The notes under the pieces: model-generated | Seen by the model: the letters and a program-made list of their open reading frames with translations, nothing else | The model's database searches: none | Told to the model about the DNA's origin: nothing | Made by a program: the position numbers and the translations under genes | NCBI RefSeq assembly: GCF_014646875.1 | Contig: NZ_BMOC01000009.1 | Location: 55,937-119,936 of the forward strand | Direction of reading: 5' to 3' | DNA length: 64,000 bases | Source: Halobellus salinus | GTDB lineage: Archaea; Halobacteriota; Halobacteria; Halobacteriales; Haloferacaceae | Shown: piece after piece, positions 58,486-64,000 of the stretch | Layout of the letters: every line of letters begins with the position of its first letter | How positions within the stretch are numbered: position 1 is the stretch's first letter

Positions 58486-58558
58486 TAGTCCCACCAGGAT
58501 TCGAACCTGGGTCGAAGCCCCCAGAAGGCTTCAGGATTGGCCGCTACCCCATGGGACT
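58486..58558 (-). tRNA. tRNA-Gln (CTG)
   Basis: The minus strand folds as a 73-nt cloverleaf: acceptor AGTCCCA/TGGGACT, an anticodon arm of AAGCC/GGCTT around TTCTGGG with anticodon CTG (reads CAG, Gln), and a T-arm CCAGG-TTCGAAT-CCTGG. The discriminator base is A. No intron and no encoded CCA. Its 3' end faces the TnpB element 64 bases away, a common integration neighbourhood. Confidence 0.93.
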
Positions 58559-58681
58559 GGTGGCAGCATCTGATCGTAACCTGCGGCTCCATATGAGTGT
58601 TGCGAACTCCCGACCGTCGAGGGGTCTCTCCCCGTCGGCCGATCCGCTACCTATTTACTCCGTTCTCCGCCATCCGAAAGT

Positions 58682-59257
58682 ATGTATGTCGGACGCTTCG
58701 TGATCGTCGGCCCCGACTTCGCCGCGTACCGCGTCTCCTCGCGATCCTTCCCCAACCGCCGGATCGTCGACCGCGACGGGGTCCTGACGGTCGGTCCTAC
58801 GCCCGACGCGCCCGCGAACGACAACCCCTACGTCTCGTACAACTGCGTTCGCCGGGGTGGTGACAGCGTCGTCGTCGGCAACGGGTCCCACGTCGACCCG
58901 ATCGCCGAAAAGCTCGACTGCGGCTACCCCGCCCGCGACGCCGTGGCGACCGCGTTGCTCGCGCTCGACTACGAGAAGGACGACTACGCCACCCCGCGGG
59001 TCGCGGGCGTCGTGGGCGCGGACTCGTACGTCGGGATCGTTCGGAAGGACGCTCTCCTCGTCGAATCGGTCGACGACCCCACTCTCGTCGCCACCTACGA
59101 GGAGGACGCCCCGACAGCGATCGACTTCGCGGGCGACGACGACCCGACAGCCATGGCCCGCCGGGCGTACGACCTCCCGTACGAGCACGCGGTCTGCGCC
59201 GCCGGGGTCACCCACGACGACGGCGACGTCGCCGTCGGGTTCCACAACGACACGTAG
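58682..59257 (+). CDS. purO: Archaeal IMP cyclohydrolase
   Basis: Last step of de novo purine synthesis in archaea: closes FAICAR to IMP. The 191-residue protein starts [20 protein letters not shown] and contains RSFPNRRIV and [11 protein letters not shown], the conserved segments of the PurO family. The length matches. The ATG at 58682 follows a spacer of 123 bases from the divergent tRNA gene. No other purine genes are near. Confidence 0.92.
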   Translation: MYVGRFVIVGPDFAAYRVSSRSFPNRRIVDRDGVLTVGPTPDAPANDNPYVSYNCVRRGGDSVVVGNGSHVDPIAEKLDCGYPARDAVATALLALDYEKDDYATPRVAGVVGADSYVGIVRKDALLVESVDDPTLVATYEEDAPTAIDFAGDDDPTAMARRAYDLPYEHAVCAAGVTHDDGDVAVGFHNDT

Positions 59258-59325
59258 GTCGCAGAGCCACGGTCGGCGGCATCCGCCGCCGAAACGCGGA
59301 TACCGACACCGACCCGATTGACGGT

Positions 59326-59577
59326 ATGGCCCACGACCGCCTGCACGCCCGGAAGCCGACACACGACCTCGACCGGTGGTCGACCGGCGTCGTCGCGGGG
59401 ACCACGCAGCGGGACGGTCACTGCGTCGTCACCGTCGAACCCGACGAGTCAGGCGACCGGACGGTCGAACTCGTGGTGACGCTCGCCGTCCGGGACCTGT
59501 TCCGGGGCCGCCTCGACATCGACGACGGCGAGTCGGCCGTCGGCGAGCAGGTGTGGTACCGCAAGCGGGGTGGGTGA
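59326..59577 (+). CDS. Small conserved haloarchaeal protein (83 aa)
   Basis: An 83-residue protein starting MAHDRLHARKPTHDLDRWST, beta-rich in its middle (GHCVVTVEPDESGDRTVELVV), with no cysteines or membrane segments. It is placed after purO on the same strand, with a 68-nt spacer, and ends 5 nt before the convergent permease gene. I do not recognise a function. Confidence 0.6.
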   Translation: MAHDRLHARKPTHDLDRWSTGVVAGTTQRDGHCVVTVEPDESGDRTVELVVTLAVRDLFRGRLDIDDGESAVGEQVWYRKRGG

Positions 59578-59582
59578 CCCGT

Positions 59583-60431
59583 TCAGGTCGGCGGCTCCAG
59601 GCTGGCGGCGACCGCCGCGACGGCGCCGCTGAACAGGAGCACCAGGACGCTCGCAGCGTTTAGGAAACTCGTCGCCCCGATCCTGACCTTTCCGTAGATC
59701 TCCAGCGGCATCGTCGTCATCCCGCTGCCCGCGAGAAAGAAGGTGAGCAGGAACTCGTTGAACGACAGCGCAAAGGCGAACAGCACGGAGGCGACGAGCG
59801 CCGGCCACAGCTGCGGAAGGGTGATCGTCCGGAAGGTGGTGATGCCGTCGGCCCCGAGGTCGCGGGCCACCTCGGTCATCCGGCCGTCGATGGTGGCGTA
59901 CCGCGACGCGATGAGGAACGTGCTGAACGGCAGCACCCAGTAGAGGTGGCCGGCCACCACCGGCCAGAGACCGAACCCCAGCCCGACCTGGCCCGCGGTG
60001 ATGCCGATCCCGAGTGCGACGACAACCGTGGGGATGAACAGCGGGATCGCGACGACGACCCCGACGAACGCGCGGAGCCACCTCGGGAGCCGAGCGCGCA
60101 CGATCGTCCGGGCGGCGAGGAGGCCCAGCCCCGTCCCCGTGACAGCGGCGACAACGCCGATCACACCGCTCGTCACGAGTCCGCGGACGAATCGTGCGTC
60201 CGAGAGCACCGCCACGTACCACCGGAGTGTTGCGCCGTCGAGCGGGATCGACGGCTGCGACCCCGGTGACAGCGACAGGTAGCCGACGACCACCACCGGA
60301 AGGTACAGAAACAGCGCGGTCGCGACGACCGTGATCCGGAAGAACCCGCCGCGGACAGCGGCGGCAGCCCCACGCCGGAGCCGGTCGGTCGCCCCCGACC
60401 GCTCGGAGTTTCTGCCCACCGTTTTCACCAC
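59583..60431 (-). CDS. ABC transporter permease, PotC-like
   Basis: A 282-residue inner-membrane permease with six helices and an EAA-like loop (EVARDLGADGITTFRTITLP). It is the last gene of a four-gene minus-strand operon (binding protein, ATPase, two permeases) of the spermidine/putrescine-type layout. It overlaps the preceding permease gene by 7 nt. The start is the GTG or ATG at 60431; the first 35 residues are a basic cytoplasmic lead. Confidence 0.88.
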   Translation of the reverse strand: MVKTVGRNSERSGATDRLRRGAAAAVRGGFFRITVVATALFLYLPVVVVGYLSLSPGSQPSIPLDGATLRWYVAVLSDARFVRGLVTSGVIGVVAAVTGTGLGLLAARTIVRARLPRWLRAFVGVVVAIPLFIPTVVVALGIGITAGQVGLGFGLWPVVAGHLYWVLPFSTFLIASRYATIDGRMTEVARDLGADGITTFRTITLPQLWPALVASVLFAFALSFNEFLLTFFLAGSGMTTMPLEIYGKVRIGATSFLNAASVLVLLFSGAVAAVAASLEPPT

Positions 60432-61339
60432 CGTTTGAGCTCCGCGCGAACATCGGTTGACAGCGCGCCGATACCGAACCCGACGACCACGACGAGCAGG
60501 AACACTACCGACAGCGCCGCCGCGAACGGGTAGTCAAGTACGTCGTAGAACTGTGTCGTGATGATCTGGGCGATCATCTGCTCGGATGGCGACGCCAGAA
60601 TCTGCGGCGTTGCGAACGCGCCCGCGATCCGGGCGTAGACGATCAACGTCCCCGCGATCGCGCCCGCGTACGTCTCTGGGACGACGATATCCACGAACAC
60701 CCGTAGGCTGCCCGCGCCCAAGTCCCGTGCCGCTTCGACCTGGCGGTAGTCCAGCCGCTCCATTGAGACGTACATAGTCAACAGCACGTACGGGAGATAT
60801 ATGTGGACGAATCCGAGACCGAGCGAGGGCCCGGGCAGTTCGATCGGCCCGATCCCGGCCCCCGAGGCGGTCCGGAGTAGGTCCAGCGGCCGGTCGACAA
60901 CGCCGCCGGCCGTCAGCACCGTGTTGACGATGCCGTCGGTCGCCAGGATCCACACCCACGTGTAGTTGAGCACGACGTAGTTCAGCCACAGCGGGAGGGT
61001 GAACGAGACCAGGACCGGTAGCCGGTACCGGGGCGGGCAGGCGTGCGCCAGCCAGTACGTCACCGGGTAGGCGATCGCCAGACACGCGCCGGTGATGACG
61101 ACGCCGATACCGAGCGACCGGACCAGCACCGTCAGGTAGACGCTTTCGCTGAGCGCCGCGTAGTTCGACAGCGTTACCGGCGGGCTGACGCTCTCGACGA
61201 CCAGACTCAAAAGGGGCACAACGCCGAGCGCGACCGCCAGCGCCGTCGGCAGGGCGGCGAGCACGACATCGACGAGCGTCCGTCGTTGGTCGGGTCCGTT
61301 CGGGATCGGCCAGGGGAGCCGGTCGGTCGAGCCCCTCAT
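60425..61339 (-). CDS. ABC transporter permease, PotB-like
   Basis: A 304-residue permease with six membrane helices and the EAA loop VEAARDLGAGSLRVFVDIVVP. It is the partner of the next gene. The gene overlaps the ATPase gene by 4 nt (ATGA) and the second permease by 7 nt, signs of tight translational coupling. Confidence 0.9.
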   Translation of the reverse strand: MRGSTDRLPWPIPNGPDQRRTLVDVVLAALPTALAVALGVVPLLSLVVESVSPPVTLSNYAALSESVYLTVLVRSLGIGVVITGACLAIAYPVTYWLAHACPPRYRLPVLVSFTLPLWLNYVVLNYTWVWILATDGIVNTVLTAGGVVDRPLDLLRTASGAGIGPIELPGPSLGLGFVHIYLPYVLLTMYVSMERLDYRQVEAARDLGAGSLRVFVDIVVPETYAGAIAGTLIVYARIAGAFATPQILASPSEQMIAQIITTQFYDVLDYPFAAALSVVFLLVVVVGFGIGALSTDVRAELKRW

Positions 61340-62427
61340 CCGTCTGCTCCCGCGCCGACAACCGCCGCGGCGGCGACACCGAGCCCGACCGCATCACCCA
61401 CGGTCACACCGTCGCCGTTGTCGCCGCTCCGGACCTGGAGCGTCGGTCCGGAGTCGAGTGCGACCGCGTACTCCCTGTGGGCGCCCATATACCCGATGTC
61501 GCGGACGGTGCCGGCGAACGTGTCGCCGCGAAGCCGGAGGTTCTCCGGGCGGATCATCACCGTCGCGTCCGCCCCCGACGCCGGCGGTGTCCGTCCCTCA
61601 CCGACGGCGGCGGGAAACCGGCCACCGGCGGCATCAACGACGACCGCCCCGGCCCGCTGCCCGTGCACACGCCCCGAGAGCAGGTTCGCGTTGCCCAGAA
61701 AGTCGGCGACGAACGCGGTCTGTGGGTGGCCGTAGAGCGACTCCGGGGGGCCCGACTCCACGATCCGGCCGGCCCGCATCACCGCCACCCGGTCGGACAT
61801 GCTCATCGCGCTCTCTTGGTCGTGGGTGACGTAGAGAAACGTCGTTCCGACATCGTCCTGGATCCGGCGGAGCTCCGCCCGCATCTCCGCGCGGAGCTTC
61901 CGGTCGAGCGACGACAACGGCTCGTCCAGCAGCAGGACGGCCGGTTCGTTCACCAGCGCGCGGGCGAGGGCCACCCGCTGCTTCTGGCCGCCGGAGAGCG
62001 CCGCGGGATCCCGGTCGCCGAACCCCTCCAACCCCACCGTCGCTAGCATCTCAGCGGCCCGGCTCCGCCGCTCAGCCCTCGGCACGCCGTCGCGGGCGAG
62101 GCCGTACGCGACGTTCCCGGCGACCGTCATATGCGTGAAGAGAACGAGATCCTGAAACACGAGGTTCGTGTCGCGGTCCGACGCGGGGCGACCGGCGACG
62201 TTCCGGCCGGCAATCTCGACCCGCCCGGCGGTCGGCCGTTCGAGCCCGGCGAGCATCCGCAGTGTTGTTGTCTTCCCGCAGCCTGATGGGCCGACGAGAG
62301 CGAAGAACTCCCCGGCGTCGATCGAGAGTGACACGTCGTCAACGGCGGTTGTTCCGCCGAACCGCTTGGTCAGAGTCTCGGTGCGCAGGATCGTCGATCG
62401 GTCACCCACGGTTGCAGCCTCGCTCAC
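61336..62427 (-). CDS. ABC transporter ATP-binding protein, PotA-like
   Basis: A 363-residue ATPase: Walker A GPSGCGKTT, signature LSGGQKQRVALARAL, Walker B LLLDEPLSSLDRKL and H-loop THDQESAM, plus a C-terminal TOBE domain. The start is a GTG at 62427 that overlaps the binding-protein stop (GTGA); the longer frame upstream runs through that gene and is rejected. It energises the putrescine/spermidine-type importer. Confidence 0.9.
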   Translation of the reverse strand: MSEAATVGDRSTILRTETLTKRFGGTTAVDDVSLSIDAGEFFALVGPSGCGKTTTLRMLAGLERPTAGRVEIAGRNVAGRPASDRDTNLVFQDLVLFTHMTVAGNVAYGLARDGVPRAERRSRAAEMLATVGLEGFGDRDPAALSGGQKQRVALARALVNEPAVLLLDEPLSSLDRKLRAEMRAELRRIQDDVGTTFLYVTHDQESAMSMSDRVAVMRAGRIVESGPPESLYGHPQTAFVADFLGNANLLSGRVHGQRAGAVVVDAAGGRFPAAVGEGRTPPASGADATVMIRPENLRLRGDTFAGTVRDIGYMGAHREYAVALDSGPTLQVRSGDNGDGVTVGDAVGLGVAAAAVVGAGADG

Positions 62428-63563
62428 GCTCCGGCGGCGCTCTTCGCCTCGCTCCACACCTGTGCGTACCGCTTGATCAGCGACTGCGGCTTCGGCTCCT
62501 CGTAGATGAACCGGCTCGGGTCGTCGAGGCCGAACGCCGCCAGTTCGACGTCGTTCTCCTCGAAGACGCGTTCGTTCGGCACCGCGATGTTCGACGGGGC
62601 CATCAGCGACTCGTAGCCGACGCCGGCGTGCCACTCCTGGATGAACCGGTGGGCGGCCTCGACGTTCTCTGCGCCCTTCGGGATACAGAACTGGATGAAC
62701 CACGCCTTCGTCCCCTCGTCGGGGTACACCCGCTTGACCGGGACACCGCTGTCCTGCATCGACGAGATAACGTAGTTCCAGACCGGTTGGATCGCCACCT
62801 CGCCAGACTGGAGCAACTGCTCTGAGCTCCCGCCGGAGGACCACAACCCGCCGGCGAGTCCGACGTGTGCGGCCAGCCGCTCGCGGAGCCGATCGAAGTC
62901 GATGTCGTCGGCGCTCGTCGGATTGAGCGGCTCTACTCCGGCGGCGGCCCGCTCGTACAACACCTGCAGCCGGGCGTCGTCCCGGCCACCGAGCAGCCCG
63001 TCGTATGACTCGTCGAAGAGAGTCCGAAGGCTCGTCACCTCGTCGTCGACGGTGTCGGTGTTGACCGCGAGCGGGGTCTGTCCGAACGACCGGGGCACCC
63101 CATAGACCGACCCATCAGATCGGAAGTAGTCCTTCTTCACGACATCGAGGATACCGTCGTACGCGGGGACCTGTCCGAGGTCGATCGGCTGGAGCAACCC
63201 CTCATCGATCGCCGGCGGCACGGCGTAGTTCCCGAGGGCGACGAGGTCGTGGTCCGACCGCCCGGAGCGAAGCAACGAAAGGCTCTGTGCGGAGCTCTGT
63301 GCGGCCTGTAGTTCGACAGATATTCCCGTGTCGGCGTTTAGACGATCCAGGATTCCGTCGGCGTAGACGTAGTTCCAGTCGAGCAGGCTGACCGTACCGG
63401 TTGCCCCGCCGCTGGCTGTCCCGGTCACCCCGCCGTTATCCGTATCTGCTGCTCCGTCACCGGCCGTGTTGGGTGCCCCACTCCCGCCCGCCCCGAGACA
63501 CCCTGAGCTCAGTGTGACAATTCCGGTACCGATACCCGCGAGATACCGCCTCCGAGAGGTCAT
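62424..63563 (-). CDS. Spermidine/putrescine-type substrate-binding lipoprotein
   Basis: A 379-residue exported binding protein. MTSRRRYLAGIGTGIVTLSS leads to a lipobox Cys near residue 22, followed by a Gly/Thr/Ala-rich linker to about residue 58 and the PotD-like fold (SLLDWNYVYADGILDRLNADTG; GTKAWFIQFCIPKGAENVEAAHRFI). The ligand could be a polyamine or another small cation; residues for polyamine binding cannot be checked without alignment. The minus strand has TTTATTAATATC and TATAAAC upstream, a promoter for the operon. Confidence 0.85.
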   Translation of the reverse strand: MTSRRRYLAGIGTGIVTLSSGCLGAGGSGAPNTAGDGAADTDNGGVTGTASGGATGTVSLLDWNYVYADGILDRLNADTGISVELQAAQSSAQSLSLLRSGRSDHDLVALGNYAVPPAIDEGLLQPIDLGQVPAYDGILDVVKKDYFRSDGSVYGVPRSFGQTPLAVNTDTVDDEVTSLRTLFDESYDGLLGGRDDARLQVLYERAAAGVEPLNPTSADDIDFDRLRERLAAHVGLAGGLWSSGGSSEQLLQSGEVAIQPVWNYVISSMQDSGVPVKRVYPDEGTKAWFIQFCIPKGAENVEAAHRFIQEWHAGVGYESLMAPSNIAVPNERVFEENDVELAAFGLDDPSRFIYEEPKPQSLIKRYAQVWSEAKSAAGA

Positions 63564-63675
63564 ATCAGCGGTTTATACCCCGATATTAATAAACCAACTG
63601 CGGGACGAGTTCGGGGAGTCGCTCCCCGTCCACCTCGGCACAGGCGGTACCGCCCACAGAACATGCGTCTGGCCC

Positions 63676-63728
63676 CTACCTGAATCAAGGAGAGAGTCCC
63701 GCCGTTCACGGCGGGCGTGAATCCGACA
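63676..63728 (+). mobile_element. Left end of a second TnpB-type element
   Basis: After CTAC (a variant of TTAC at 63676-63679) the sequence has TCAAGGAGAGAG, a hairpin with GCCGTTCACGGC, and GTGAATCCGACAC, like the other left ends but more diverged. It precedes the divergent small gene and tnpB start, so the window ends inside this element. Confidence 0.6.
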
Positions 63729-63755
63729 CTCCACGGCACAAACCACGTTCGACCC

Positions 63756-63893
63756 TTATTCAGGGGTATCCTCTCTGACTTTCTTTTCTCCTTCAAGCAG
63801 TAAGCCCTTCCACCTCAATCCACGGTGCTTTTTCAATTTCTTCAGTCGTTCGTACTGTTCGTCGTCGTCAAACTCGATGCGAATTGCAACCAT
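63756..63893 (-). CDS. Small basic protein next to tnpB (45 aa)
   Basis: A 45-residue protein starting MVAIRIEFDDDEQYERLKKL, with a short beta-strand-like start and Lys-rich helices (KKHRGLRWKGLLLEGEKK), which fits a ribbon-helix-helix-type or other small DNA-binding fold. It is encoded divergently from the tnpB at 63947. Such small genes are frequent beside haloarchaeal TnpB elements and might regulate them; this is inferred from position and size. Confidence 0.65.
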   Translation of the reverse strand: MVAIRIEFDDDEQYERLKKLKKHRGLRWKGLLLEGEKKVREDTPE

Positions 63894-63946
63894 ACAATAT
63901 CATATGAACGGAATAATTATGTGTGTTATCATATAATACGTAGTCG
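63894..63946. promoter_or_regulatory. A/T-rich divergent promoter with TATCATAT repeats
   Basis: The 53 bases between the small gene and tnpB are strongly A/T-rich and contain TATCATAT twice (63898-63905 and 63927-63934). They probably hold both promoters and may be an operator for the small protein. Confidence 0.5.
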
Positions 63947-64000
63947 ATGAAGCGAGCCAACACGTTCGACGTGATTCCGCAGTCCCCAGAGGACAAGGAG
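63947..64000 (+). CDS. tnpB: TnpB-family endonuclease, 5' end only
   Basis: Eighteen codons, MKRANTFDVIPQSPEDKE, match the start of the large haloarchaeal TnpB (OrfB, IS1341-type) lineage, distinct from the compact TnpB at 57241. The gene runs off the window, so activity cannot be judged. Confidence 0.75.
   Translation, partial: MKRANTFDVIPQSPEDKE

Overview
The window is a high-GC chromosomal segment from a halophilic archaeon of class Halobacteria. Evidence: acidic proteins rich in D and E, GTG starts and leaderless promoters with a TATA box about 25-30 nt upstream of the start codon, the split archaeal RNA polymerase genes in the order rpoH-B''-B'-A'-A''-nusA-like-rpsL-rpsG, a TATA-binding protein, SecD/SecF without SecA-type genes, PurO, Hef, Hel308, Cgi121, a HalOD1 protein and several haloarchaea-restricted small families. 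The genus cannot be fixed from the sequence alone.

Layout. 1-471: relic of a TnpB-type (IS200/IS605-like) element. 468-4252: tbp with a small membrane gene, then trmG10, asd and an RFC-like ATPase. 4253-5246: a second element relic. 5247-12209: housekeeping and transport genes (NhaP/TrkA antiporter, AAA ATPase, SMR exporter, PhnP-like hydrolase, DsrE-like, TauE-like, HELAH-motif protein). 12250-22326 (minus): rpsG, rpsL, nusA-like and the whole RNA polymerase core operon; the A'' gene carries an in-frame 201-residue mini-intein. 22690-22736: a 47-bp minimal transposon-like element that supplies the stop codon of pgi. 22733-28406: pgi, a membrane protein, a DUF5812-like protein with tandem repeats, and an amino-acid permease with two UspA proteins. 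28553-31032: secF-secD. 31036-31292: relic of a tnpB left end. 31366-41285: small and metabolic genes (upp, thrC, serA, serB, an orphan m5C methyltransferase). 41369-41885: a DtxR/SirR-like operator, two tiny genes and a 31-bp minisatellite. 41932-46250: thiamine-type ABC transporter. 46403-54692: HalOD1 protein, Hef, ferredoxin, beta-propeller lipoprotein, Hel308 and Cgi121. 54726-56145: remains of a urease accessory operon (ureF, ureE, 3' scrap of ureD). 56221-58421: toxin-antitoxin pair and one complete TnpB element next to tRNA-Gln(CTG). 58682-63563: purO, a small gene and a spermidine/putrescine-type ABC transporter. 63680-64000: left end of a second, different TnpB element.

The most unusual thread is the family of TnpB-element ends scattered through the window. 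Left ends follow TTAC and right ends finish in TCAA, as in the IS608 group. In two places (468 and 22733) the right end lies exactly at the 3' end of an oppositely oriented gene, so its TCA reads as a TGA stop. At 22690-22736 both flanks are preserved, and rebuilding the empty site shows that the TTAC target was itself the old TAA stop: the insertion left the protein unchanged. The intact TnpB at 57241-58290 keeps its RuvC triad and zinc ribbon and could act on these sites.
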